From assembly GCF_004362145.1 (NCBI RefSeq), contig NZ_SNXC01000013.1:292397-356396 (forward strand): a stretch of 64,000 bases of DNA. The letters are read 5' to 3'. The notes under the pieces were generated by a model. That model did not search any database and had not been told where the DNA came from. It saw only the letters and a list, made by a program, of their open reading frames with translations. Shown here one piece after another: positions 1-7,140 of the stretch. This DNA comes from Marinomonas balearica. Its GTDB lineage: Bacteria > Pseudomonadota > Gammaproteobacteria > Pseudomonadales > Marinomonadaceae. The position numbers and the translations under genes were made by a program. Every line of letters starts with the position of its first letter. Position 1 is the first letter of the stretch.

Positions 1-840
1 AACTGAAGGCGCTGTCGCTACTGGCTTTGCGTTTGCTGCTGCGGCCAATACCGCAACCTCATCGATTTCGGTTTTATTCGCCTCAATTTTATCCTCCAAA
101 GACTCGATACTTGCCAGAGTCTTATTAATTTGTAGCGCTAACGCCTCGTATTGAGCTTGTAAATTCGATTGCTTGCCGCTTACCTGCTCACCTTGAAGCT
201 GAACAGCTTGAACATTGAGCTGCAAAGCAGACAGTTCTTCATCAGACTTTTTATCAAGCGAACTTACGGACTCAACAAGGCGGTTATATCCATCTTCAAT
301 CTCATTAAACGCATCACCTTGCACCGCGACAAGTTTACCTTGAGTTGCCACATTCTCGCGTAATTCAGCAAGCTTAGTTTGAGTTGATTTTAAGCCTTCA
401 ATGTTTGTTTGGATATTTTTACGATTTCGATCATAGGCAACACCCCACAACTTACGTATTTCACTCTCATGAGTTTTAAGTGTTTCTTCGACCGTGGACC
501 CTAGCTCACCGGCAGAAACATCCGCTGCAATAAGTTGGTGATCCAAATCTTGAATTTCATTTAAGGCACCAGCAAGTTGCCCTTTAAGCTGTTGATTTTG
601 TTGCCAAAGCCAATAACCCGCCGCAGAGGCCGCCCCAAGAATTAAAAGTAAGAGGAAATATACTCCAAACAAACTTTGCTTTTTATAGACAGGCGCTTTC
701 GCCTGCGCAGCTGACGATGTCGGCTTTGCAGGGGGTGGATTAAGCTTCCTCTTAGGTTTGGATTGTTGCGGGTTTCTGCTCTGCAACTCATCCAGATCCA
801 GAGTTAAGCTTGGAATTTCTACTTCATCGTCTCTTTGCAT
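1..840 (-). CDS. Coiled-coil single-pass membrane protein, 3' end missing
   Basis: An open frame on the minus strand starts with ATG at 840 and runs off the window edge after 280 codons, so the C-terminus is not seen. The first 60 or so residues are polar and proline/lysine-rich (likely cytoplasmic), followed by one hydrophobic segment around residues 62-85 (core FGVYFLLLLILGAASAAG). The rest is rich in Gln, Glu, Leu, Lys and Ala in heptad-like spacing, which indicates a long extracytoplasmic coiled coil. No catalytic motif is visible. It is divergent from sodB. I do not recognise the family; a structural or envelope-associated role is only an inference from architecture. Confidence 0.75.
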   Translation of the reverse strand, partial: MQRDDEVEIPSLTLDLDELQSRNPQQSKPKRKLNPPPAKPTSSAAQAKAPVYKKQSLFGVYFLLLLILGAASAAGYWLWQQNQQLKGQLAGALNEIQDLDHQLIAADVSAGELGSTVEETLKTHESEIRKLWGVAYDRNRKNIQTNIEGLKSTQTKLAELRENVATQGKLVAVQGDAFNEIEDGYNRLVESVSSLDKKSDEELSALQLNVQAVQLQGEQVSGKQSNLQAQYEALALQINKTLASIESLEDKIEANKTEIDEVAVLAAAANAKPVATAPSV

Positions 841-906
841 GAAATTTAACGCACTTTACTTATGAAAAATTAAAAGAATTGAGATATAAATAACCACACA
901 AATATC

Positions 907-923
907 ATGAATATAATATTCAT
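907..923. promoter_or_regulatory. Perfect palindrome upstream of sodB
   Basis: Eight-base arms ATGAATAT and ATATTCAT are separated by a single A, about 80 bases before the sodB start and between two divergent genes. The symmetry and size are those of a repressor or activator operator, but it is not a clear Fur box and I cannot name the binding protein. Confidence 0.35.
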
Positions 924-1004
924 ATGTTCAGTGCTACTATATAAGCACCATTAACTGCTTGATAACAAGCATTTTTCGTAAAAACAAAGCATGGAGATAT
1001 AGAT

Positions 1005-1589
1005 ATGGCTTTTGAACTACCGGCACTACCTTATGCTAAAGACGCATTAGAGCCACACATGTCTACTGAAACTCTTGAGTTTCACCACGGCAAACATCAT
1101 AACACCTACGTAGTTAAGCTAAACGGACTTGTTCCAGGTTCAGAATACGAAGGTAAGTCTCTTGAAGAAATCATTAAAACGGCTCCAGCGGGCCCTGTTT
1201 TTAACAATGCCGCTCAAATCTGGAACCACACATTCTTCTGGAATAGCTTAAGCCCAAATGGTGGCGGTGAACCAACAGGCGCTTTGGCTGATGCGATCAA
1301 CGCAAAATGGGGCTCTTTTGCGGCTTTCCAAGAAGCATTCAACGATAAAGCAGTTAACAACTTCGGTTCTTCTTGGACGTGGTTAGTTAAAACAGCTGAC
1401 GGTTCTTTGGATATTGTAAACACAAGCAACGCTGCAACGCCGTTAACATCGGATCAAACTGCTCTATTGACAGTTGACCTTTGGGAACACGCTTACTACA
1501 TTGATTACCGTAATGTACGTCCAGATTACCTAAAAGGTTTCTGGGCACTAGCTAACTGGGAATTTGCAGCAGCAAACTTCGCAGCATAA
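1005..1589 (+). CDS. sodB: Iron superoxide dismutase
   Basis: This enzyme dismutates superoxide to hydrogen peroxide and oxygen in the cytoplasm. At 194 residues it has the usual length for the Fe-SOD family. The four metal ligands are in place: His27 (in EFHHGKHH), His75 (in IWNHTFF), Asp158 and His162 (in VDLWEHAYY). Gln71, just before the second ligand, is the residue typical of iron rather than manganese enzymes. The start ATG is preceded by GGAG (ATGGAGATATAG context). It is followed at once by a strong terminator, so it is probably transcribed alone. Iron-dependent control would be expected for this family, but no convincing Fur site was seen upstream. Confidence 0.97.
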   Translation: MAFELPALPYAKDALEPHMSTETLEFHHGKHHNTYVVKLNGLVPGSEYEGKSLEEIIKTAPAGPVFNNAAQIWNHTFFWNSLSPNGGGEPTGALADAINAKWGSFAAFQEAFNDKAVNNFGSSWTWLVKTADGSLDIVNTSNAATPLTSDQTALLTVDLWEHAYYIDYRNVRPDYLKGFWALANWEFAAANFAA

Positions 1590-1610
1590 GCTAAGCTAGA
1601 CCAGTCAATA

Positions 1611-1640
1611 AAAAATGCGGCAATGGCCGCATTTTTTATT
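1611..1640. terminator. Bidirectional Rho-independent terminator between sodB and the terB-like gene
   Basis: Arms AAAAATGCGGC (1611-1621) and GCCGCATTTTT (1626-1636) enclose AATG, and a T-rich run follows. The A-run on the left means it can also terminate the convergent minus-strand gene that ends at 1667. Confidence 0.9.
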
Positions 1641-1666
1641 TTTGCATAAGTTTCTATTTTGACACC

Positions 1667-2107
1667 CTAGTCACCCAGTTCAGACTGAACCGCTAATTTA
1701 CACTGTATAAATTCCGAATGCGGCATAAACAGTAGCTCACTAATACGCCTAATTCTCTGATCTTCGTAGGCATCTAAACTATTATCCGCGAATGCAACTC
1801 GCCATAGACCTTTTAACAACTCCATTTTTTGTGCATTTGAAGCCTGCTCGTTAATCACTTTTGTAAATTGATATAAATCATTTGCTTCATCTACACCTTT
1901 TAGAGAATCATCAAAAATAGCATCGATATCCTCTCCTAGTTCGCTGATATCTCGTAATCCTTCTTTAACCATTTCGACTTCGCGCTCATCCGTCTCATGG
2001 TCCGCCAACATAACTTCAATCAACAAAGCTGCGACCGCTCTTTGATAGCTGATTGGAGCCTTTTCTTCTGTTTCTGTCAGAAACAACTTTCGTAACGCTT
2101 GAATCAT
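1667..2107 (-). CDS. TerB-like (tellurite-resistance TerB fold) protein
   Basis: A 146-residue all-helical acidic protein. The stretch AALLIEVMLADHETDEREVEMV (about residues 26-47) and the repeat-like LWRVAFADNSLDAYEDQRI (about 101-119) are the paired 'D-x-E-D/E' helices of the TerB/DjlA-N domain family, which is thought to bind metal ions. There is no DnaJ domain and no other ter gene nearby, so a role in tellurite resistance should not be assumed. ATG is preceded by AAAGG. It lies 9 bases downstream of the next minus-strand gene and is likely co-transcribed with it. Confidence 0.75.
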   Translation of the reverse strand: MIQALRKLFLTETEEKAPISYQRAVAALLIEVMLADHETDEREVEMVKEGLRDISELGEDIDAIFDDSLKGVDEANDLYQFTKVINEQASNAQKMELLKGLWRVAFADNSLDAYEDQRIRRISELLFMPHSEFIQCKLAVQSELGD

Positions 2108-2116
2108 AATAAACCT

Positions 2117-2596
2117 TTAATCTTGCATATAAGCTCGAACAGCACCAATTAATGCATTAGGGAACTGCCTATAATCAAAATACGGCGTCCAGTATACCCC
2201 TTCTTTTGACAACACCACGCGATCGTTAGACCTTTCAAGAGGGTCATTTACTCCATAGATTTTATCTGCATCAAGTGGAGGCGGCTTTGACTCCGCAAGT
2301 TGTTTGCCAACAATAAACTTAAATTTTGCTTTGCTTCCTTCAAAATCCGCTTTAGAAAAAACGAAGGTCGATTCGATCAACAATCGATTTGCTTTGTAAT
2401 GACGCCATTCTTCCTCAACATCAACACTCAATTTTGCAGCGATAGTCAATATTTTACGCCAATGATTACCATTTTGGTTTTCTATAGCTGCGACTTCATT
2501 TTCATCTGAAACCGAGTTTACGCCGTCTTTAGTAATACAAGGCGCATTTGGCATCCAAAAGACAATGTTCGCACTTTTAAGTTCCGCACCTAGCAT
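2117..2596 (-). CDS. Uncharacterised conserved protein
   Basis: A soluble 159-residue protein with no signal peptide or membrane segment. I do not recognise a named domain. Visible features are an N-terminal strand-rich region (SANIVFWMPNAPC), a central helical region with EEWRHYKANRLLIEST, and a C-terminal part with Tyr/Phe/Pro-rich strands (GVYWTPYFDYRQFPNALI). The ATG at 2596 has GGAAAGG a few bases upstream, which supports this start. It sits immediately upstream of the TerB-like gene and probably forms a two-gene operon with it. Confidence 0.65.
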   Translation of the reverse strand: MLGAELKSANIVFWMPNAPCITKDGVNSVSDENEVAAIENQNGNHWRKILTIAAKLSVDVEEEWRHYKANRLLIESTFVFSKADFEGSKAKFKFIVGKQLAESKPPPLDADKIYGVNDPLERSNDRVVLSKEGVYWTPYFDYRQFPNALIGAVRAYMQD

Positions 2597-2707
2597 TCAG
2601 CCTTTCCTATAAGCCCCATTAAAACTACCTCACTCACAAACAAATGAAGTGTAAACAAATAGAAAATAACATCAATTCGAAATTTCAGGTGGACAAATGG
2701 GGTTTTT

Positions 2708-2733
2708 ATATTAGAATAACCTAATATTAGAAT
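2708..2733. promoter_or_regulatory. BigR-like operator upstream of the YeeE/YedE pair
   Basis: ATATTAG (2708-2714) and CTAATAT (2721-2727) form a perfect inverted repeat around AATAAC, and ATATTAGAAT recurs as a direct repeat at 2724-2733. An ATATTAG-n6-CTAATAT palindrome resembles the operators of BigR/SqrR-type persulfide-sensing ArsR repressors, which commonly control YeeE/YedE genes. It lies about 70 bases before the first gene, where a repressor would cover the promoter. Confidence 0.5.
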
Positions 2734-2798
2734 TGTCTTATATTTTAAAATACTCATTATTCAGAACCGTCTTACGATAACAAAATAACAGGATTAAA

Positions 2799-3200
2799 AT
2801 GTCGGATTTCACATACCCAATTATAGGCGGCCTCTTGATCGGGCTGTCTGCAAGCATACTATTACTAGGCTCAGGACGTGTCGCAGGGATAAGCGGACTA
2901 CTTGCAAATCTCCTGTTTAAAGATAGAAAGATACTTCCCTTTCTTTTTCTTGCAGGCTTAATTTTAGGCGGCACTTTTAGCCAAACGTTTTTTGGTTTTG
3001 ACACAATAGAGAACACATTAAATACACCATTTTGGATGATCATACTTTCAGGCCTACTCGTTGGTTATGGAACTCGACTTGGAAGCGGCTGCACGAGCGG
3101 TCACGGTGTATGTGGAATACCTCGCCTCTCTCTACGTTCTCTTATCGCGACTTGCATTTTTATCGTATCCGCTATCGTAACCGTCATTTTAACGAGGTAA
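2799..3200 (+). CDS. YeeE/YedE-family sulfur-compound transporter, first half
   Basis: A 133-residue inner-membrane protein with about four hydrophobic helices. The signature GSGCTSGHGVCG near residues 94-105 holds the conserved cysteines that line the thiosulfate path in YeeE-type transporters. The family is usually either one long protein or two half-length proteins; here the halves are separate genes, with the second starting 5 bases after this stop. The BigR-like operator upstream suggests induction by sulfide or persulfide. The likely role is import of thiosulfate or another small sulfur species; substrate identity is inferred. Confidence 0.85.
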   Translation: MSDFTYPIIGGLLIGLSASILLLGSGRVAGISGLLANLLFKDRKILPFLFLAGLILGGTFSQTFFGFDTIENTLNTPFWMIILSGLLVGYGTRLGSGCTSGHGVCGIPRLSLRSLIATCIFIVSAIVTVILTR

Positions 3201-3205
3201 CAAAA

Positions 3206-3643
3206 ATGAATGCATTCAATTATTTTCTTTCCGGCCTACTCTTCGGAGCAGGATTGATGATTTCAGGAATGGCGAATCCAGAAAACGTCATTGGGTTTCT
3301 AGATATATTTGGCGAATGGAATCCTAGCTTATTGTTTGTTATGGCCAGTGCCGTATCCGTAGGCTTAGTCGCAAATGTCATCAGAAAAAAGCGCTCACGC
3401 CCCTTTATTGCGGTTGATTGGCAAATTCCTTCAAAGACGAACATCGATAGAGACCTTGTTATTGGCGCAACCATATTCGGCATCGGCTGGGGGCTTAGTG
3501 GCTATTGCCCTGGACCAGGACTCCTCGCTGCATTCTTATCTCCTAGCTCTGGTTTACTGTTCTTTATAAGCTTAATAGTAGGAAGCTATATTTTCGAGAA
3601 GAAGGGGCGTTTTTTTCCCTCCCATTTACCATCATTGCGATAA
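3206..3643 (+). CDS. YeeE/YedE-family sulfur-compound transporter, second half (DUF6691-like)
   Basis: A 145-residue membrane protein beginning MNAFNYFLSGLLFGAG. A longer in-frame extension upstream would overlap the preceding gene in another frame, so the ATG at 3206, 5 bases after that gene's stop, is chosen. The motif GLSGYCPGPGLLA (around residues 93-105) carries the single conserved cysteine of the C-terminal half of YeeE-type transporters. With the preceding gene it should build one functional unit in the inner membrane. Confidence 0.85.
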   Translation: MNAFNYFLSGLLFGAGLMISGMANPENVIGFLDIFGEWNPSLLFVMASAVSVGLVANVIRKKRSRPFIAVDWQIPSKTNIDRDLVIGATIFGIGWGLSGYCPGPGLLAAFLSPSSGLLFFISLIVGSYIFEKKGRFFPSHLPSLR

Positions 3644-3708
3644 TAAAAGCACAATTCTTTCATACTTTCTTGTCACTAGATGTAGCTTTCACAATGGAGT
3701 AAGTTAGA

Positions 3709-3737
3709 TAATACTCCTTCACATTGAAGGAGTATTA
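3709..3737 (+). promoter_or_regulatory. Perfect hairpin that contains the Shine-Dalgarno of the MOSC gene
   Basis: Thirteen-base arms TAATACTCCTTCA (3709-3721) and TGAAGGAGTATTA (3725-3737) flank the loop CAT. The right arm includes the AAGGAG ribosome-binding site that serves the GTG start at 3739, so in the folded mRNA the site is fully paired. No T-run follows, which argues against a simple terminator. Confidence 0.7.
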
Positions 3738-3738
3738 C

Positions 3739-4572
3739 GTGATAAAACTAGAATCTCTGGCCATCTACCCTGTCAAATCAATAAAAGGTATTCCTCTTCA
3801 TTCATCACGTGTGAACCTATCAGGGCTCGCATATGATCGTAGGTATTTATTGTGTGACGAAAACGGAAAGATGATCACTGCCCGAACACACCCAACATTA
3901 ACATTAGTTCACCCCGTCGTTCACGATAATGGGTCCATCACCCTTACTCACCCCAAAATGGACAGTGAACTTGAGCTGAGAACAGCCTCTTTCGAAAAGA
4001 CCTATATGTCTACTGAAATCTGGAAGACGCAAGTGAAAGGGCAAAAAACCACCGAACATGCCGACCAATGGTTCTCTCAACTCTTATCGTTGCAGGTTCA
4101 TCTACTCTTTTTTGGAGATGAATCTAAGCGCGTTACTAGCCGACGTCCAAACTCTCCAGTCGGATTTGCAGATGGCTACCCCTTTTTACTTACGAATACC
4201 GCCTCGTTAGAGGAATTGAACCGCACAACCGAGATAACGGTCGATATGCGACGTTTTCGTCCCAATATTGTGGTCTCAGGCATAACACCATTTGAAGAAG
4301 ACAGTTGGAAAATTATTAGAATCGGCGATGTCCAATTTGAAAACGTGAAACCTTGCATCCGATGCAGCTTTACAACTATTGACCCAGACACGTCAGACAA
4401 GAACTCCTTCGCCGAGCCGCTCCGGACATTAGCAAAGTTCAGAAAACTCGAAAAGAAAGGGGTAACATTTGGTGTAAACCTCATCGCTCTGAACGAAGGG
4501 ATCATCAAACAAGGGGATCAAATAGAGGTAATAGAGTACAAAACGCCTGAAGTTTATACCGATAAACGCTAA
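3739..4572 (+). CDS. MOSC-domain protein (YcbX-like)
   Basis: A 277-residue protein with an N-terminal MOSC beta-barrel domain (LAIYPVKSIKGIPLHSS near the start) and a MOSC domain carrying the family's cysteine motif PCIRCSFTTIDP at about residues 212-223. MOSC proteins handle molybdenum cofactor sulfur or act as Mo-dependent N-hydroxylated-compound reductases (YcbX/YiiM type). It lacks the C-terminal 2Fe-2S ferredoxin domain of E. coli YcbX, so an outside electron donor would be needed. GTG at 3739 is chosen because AAGGAG lies 6 bases before it; an upstream in-frame TTG at 3724 would have no ribosome-binding site. The hairpin over the site suggests translational control. Confidence 0.85.
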   Translation: MIKLESLAIYPVKSIKGIPLHSSRVNLSGLAYDRRYLLCDENGKMITARTHPTLTLVHPVVHDNGSITLTHPKMDSELELRTASFEKTYMSTEIWKTQVKGQKTTEHADQWFSQLLSLQVHLLFFGDESKRVTSRRPNSPVGFADGYPFLLTNTASLEELNRTTEITVDMRRFRPNIVVSGITPFEEDSWKIIRIGDVQFENVKPCIRCSFTTIDPDTSDKNSFAEPLRTLAKFRKLEKKGVTFGVNLIALNEGIIKQGDQIEVIEYKTPEVYTDKR

Positions 4573-4578
4573 TTCAAA

Positions 4579-4605
4579 TAAGCCACCTTTCAACTGGGTG
4601 GCTTA
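4579..4605 (+). terminator. Hairpin terminator after the MOSC gene
   Basis: TAAGCCACC (4579-4587) pairs with GGTGGCTTA (4597-4605), followed by TTGGTTGT. It is a stable stem with a weak U-tract just after the stop at 4572. Confidence 0.65.
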
Positions 4606-4673
4606 TTGGTTGTATCTAATCCGTGCGATATAAAACAGCCATTTATAAAAAACAGGTTATTTGATTGGCTAAA

Positions 4674-4955
4674 TTAAAATGAGTGTTCATTCTCATCAGG
4701 ATGCTTGCGATTGCAATAGGTCATCCAACCACCAACCACTAAGCCAACCAGACCAGAAAGTAGAATCTGAAAGCTTAATTCCACAGGATTAACGGACCAA
4801 TAAAACAACCACATTAGCCCCCCCCAAATGACAGCAAATTGCACGCCCAGGAAAAAGGTTGAGAAAGTAACACCTAATTTTCCGCTAAATAGAAAATCGA
4901 GCCCAAGACGAGAAAGAATCATTTGAATAGGGGAAGTAAATCTAGAAAAAAACAT
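4674..4955 (-). CDS. Small two-helix membrane protein, uncharacterised
   Basis: A protein of 93 residues from the ATG at 4955 (MFFSRFTSPIQ). The frame stays open to an ATG at 5018, but that 21-residue extension is polar and unlike the rest. Two hydrophobic stretches (FFLGVQFAVIWGGLMWLFYW and FQILLSGLVGLVVGGWMTY) predict two inner-membrane helices, and the tail is His/Glu-rich (HPDENEHSF). I do not recognise the family. The flanking genes are convergent or divergent, so it is probably transcribed alone. Confidence 0.55.
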   Translation of the reverse strand: MFFSRFTSPIQMILSRLGLDFLFSGKLGVTFSTFFLGVQFAVIWGGLMWLFYWSVNPVELSFQILLSGLVGLVVGGWMTYCNRKHPDENEHSF

Positions 4956-5318
4956 AATTTTGCCTGTTATCCTTGTATGAGGCTTAGGAAGCCGATCATC
5001 GTTCCGTAAAATAACCAATATTCCTTTTGATTAAAATGCAACGCTTATAAAATCCACAGCGTTTTCCACTTACATGCAAATTTAGTGGAAATCGTCTAAA
5101 AGTATGAACTTCATATTTGTATATACAATTATATTGCACAAATTTCGACAACATAGGTATGCCTTTTGCAACGAACCGAACTTTACAGAAAGTGTGCACT
5201 TAGAGCAATAATTCGTCGCAATTATTTACACAGCTCTACGATACGTCATTAAAACTAACGACATACTAGAAGGCAATCTGCCATACTAAATCAGTAGGCA
5301 GTAGATGGAGGGTGATTT
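4956..5318. other. Intergenic region without a supported gene
   Basis: About 360 AT-rich bases between divergent genes. It should hold promoters for both. I see no tRNA-like, riboswitch-like or strongly palindromic structure. Confidence 0.5.
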
Positions 5319-5819
5319 ATGAACACCGTCAAAGAAAATAACAAAACAGGCTATTTAGCTCGTGACTTTAAAAACGGTTCCGTCTTTGGTGCATTGTCCG
5401 AACAATCTGTAGATTTTATGATAAAAAATGGACGCGTTTTCTCTTACCATTCCGGCGAGTCTATTTTTGAGTTCGGCGAGAAAGTGAAAAGCTTTTTTAT
5501 TGTTCTAGAAGGTGAAGTTGACTTCTACAAGCAACATAATGATGCAGTGTGCCACACACGCACCGTGACTTATGGAGAAGCTCTAGGGTTTGTCTCAATG
5601 ATTGCTCTACATGACAGAGTAGGTTCGGCAAAAGCTAAAACAGACTGCGTGCTGCTTGAAATAAACAACGAGCTGTTCAATGCGCTACACGATCGATATG
5701 CATTCGATTTTGGCATACTCATCCTGAATTTAGCCAGAGACATGGCAAGATCAGTTAGACAAATTAGCAACGCTTTAGTGGATAAAGAAGTCGTGCTCGA
5801 TACAACTCGTATAAATTAA
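5319..5819 (+). CDS. Stand-alone cyclic-nucleotide-binding domain protein
   Basis: A 166-residue protein made almost entirely of a CRP-like cNMP-binding beta-barrel (FSYHSGESIFEFGEKVKSFFIVLEGEVDFYKQ at about residues 45-75, and GEALGFVSMIALHDRVGSAKAKTDC at about 87-111) plus the start of the long C-helix. There is no helix-turn-helix after it, so it is not a CRP-type DNA-binding regulator. The phosphate-binding cassette is not the canonical cAMP form, so the ligand is unknown. GGAGGG 7 bases before ATG supports the start. It may act by protein-protein contact; no partner gene is adjacent. Confidence 0.75.
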   Translation: MNTVKENNKTGYLARDFKNGSVFGALSEQSVDFMIKNGRVFSYHSGESIFEFGEKVKSFFIVLEGEVDFYKQHNDAVCHTRTVTYGEALGFVSMIALHDRVGSAKAKTDCVLLEINNELFNALHDRYAFDFGILILNLARDMARSVRQISNALVDKEVVLDTTRIN

Positions 5820-5879
5820 GACGCTGAAAGCGGCTAATCGATATGGTTAACCGCATTTCTTAAAATAACGCTGTACGTA

Positions 5880-5905
5880 ACGACGGTAATTAAAACTACC
5901 GTCGT
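5880..5905. terminator. Hairpin between convergent genes
   Basis: ACGACGGTA (5880-5888) pairs perfectly with TACCGTCGT (5897-5905). It sits between two gene ends and may stop transcription from both sides; the U-tracts are weak. Confidence 0.55.
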
Positions 5906-5913
5906 ATATACTA

Positions 5914-6522
5914 TTAGTACTCTAGACCTTTCTGCGCTTTGACCCCACGTTTGAAAGCATGCTTAACTTCTGTTACTTCACTTACGGTATCAGCCAACTC
6001 AACCAAAGCGTCAGACGCGCCACGACCAGAGACAACAAGATGTTGGTTTTGAGGGCGATTCATTATCGCCGTTAGCACCTCATCTTCATTGAGATATTCG
6101 TAGTGCAATAAATACGTTAGTTCATCAAGCACTACTAGATCCATTGCCTCATCTTGAAGCAACACTTTGGCGTGAGCCCACGCTTCTTCTGAACTTTCCT
6201 TGTCTTGCGCTCTATTTTGCGTTTCCCAAGTAAATCCTGAAGTCATAATATGCCATTGTACGTTTGCATGCTGCTTAAAAAAACGAATTTCACCAGTGTC
6301 CCATTCACCTTTTAAAAACTGCACGACACCAACTTTCATATCATGTCCTAGTGCTCTTGCCACCATACCAAGAGAAGAGCTGGATTTCCCTTTGCCGTTG
6401 CCCGTCAGTAGAACAAATGTACCTTTATCTTCTTGTGCTTTTGCGATTCGACGATCTACATGTTCCTTGATCCGCTTCATTCTTTCAATGTGCTTTTCTG
6501 GATCCTTAATCACTTTGGACAT
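5914..6522 (-). CDS. cobO/btuR: Cob(I)yrinic acid a,c-diamide adenosyltransferase
   Basis: This enzyme transfers the adenosyl group of ATP to cob(I)alamin or corrinoid precursors to make adenosylcobalamin forms. The 202-residue length and the modified P-loop TGNGKGKS (residues 40-47) are typical, as are VVQFLKGEWDTGE and LVVLDELTYLL. The start overlaps the upstream SRPBCC gene by 17 bases, which suggests translational coupling. The cobalamin-dependent metH lies on the same strand just upstream, so this is a small corrinoid neighbourhood, although MetH itself uses methylcobalamin. Confidence 0.95.
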   Translation of the reverse strand: MSKVIKDPEKHIERMKRIKEHVDRRIAKAQEDKGTFVLLTGNGKGKSSSSLGMVARALGHDMKVGVVQFLKGEWDTGEIRFFKQHANVQWHIMTSGFTWETQNRAQDKESSEEAWAHAKVLLQDEAMDLVVLDELTYLLHYEYLNEDEVLTAIMNRPQNQHLVVSGRGASDALVELADTVSEVTEVKHAFKRGVKAQKGLEY

Positions 6523-6961
6523 CTTTAACTACCTCAATAGTGCTCTTAAGCGTATGCATGAAATTATCAATTTGAAGCTGCCGTTCAGTACGCACTTTTC
6601 TAAAATGTCTTAGTGCCCACCAGCCTTTTACATTCGATGAAAAAACGATTGTGGACGAAAAATCGCTTTTAGATTCAATACTCAAAGACCAAACTTCGTT
6701 CGTATGAAATAAAGGCAACAGCACCGAAAAGCTGAGAGACAAGTGCTTAGGAGGATCTGCAATAACAACCTGACCTTTTAGAATTTTTCGTCTAAAGCCA
6801 TATTTAGAAACCAGTTTAACATCCGCCAAAGAAGGCCAAGATTTGAGCGTTGAGTCGATATAGAAAAGCGGCGCGTTATCGTCTTGAAAGTGATCGAGAA
6901 CAGCACGCCAAAGAGGTTCAGGGGCAGCGCGAACAATAGTAGTGGATTCGTATACTTTCAC
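6506..6961 (-). CDS. SRPBCC (START-like) family protein
   Basis: A 151-residue protein opening with the SRPBCC pattern MKVYESTTIVRAAPEPLWRAV, followed by strand-rich sequence and a long C-terminal helix (RTERQLQIDNFMHTLKSTIE). Members bind hydrophobic ligands in a helix-grip cavity; no function can be assigned from sequence. The last 17 bases overlap the start of the adenosyltransferase gene, so the two are almost certainly one transcript. Confidence 0.65.
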   Translation of the reverse strand: MKVYESTTIVRAAPEPLWRAVLDHFQDDNAPLFYIDSTLKSWPSLADVKLVSKYGFRRKILKGQVVIADPPKHLSLSFSVLLPLFHTNEVWSLSIESKSDFSSTIVFSSNVKGWWALRHFRKVRTERQLQIDNFMHTLKSTIEVVKDVQSD

Positions 6962-7097
6962 TCAATATGACCTATTAACCATTAAGCTAAAAATACACAA
7001 TGCTAACGTAAAATGCCTCACAATACACAGCACTTAGGCAACTCAATTAACGCGGTACCACCATCACATACGTTATTGACGGCACAAAACAGATTGG

Positions 7098-7129
7098 AAG
7101 CGGCTTCTATTGGTAAATAGAGGCCGCTT
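7098..7129. terminator. Hairpin after metH
   Basis: AAGCGGCTTCTATT (7098-7111) pairs with AATAGAGGCCGCTT (7116-7129) with one G-U wobble. It lies 12 bases beyond the metH stop and is the likely end of that transcript, although the U-tract is poor. Confidence 0.65.
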
Positions 7130-7140
7130 AAGTCCCTTCG

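Noticed and set aside
169..363. Plus-strand frame at the window start
   Set aside because: It lies antisense to the coiled-coil protein frame, which is open over all 280 codons and has a coherent domain pattern.
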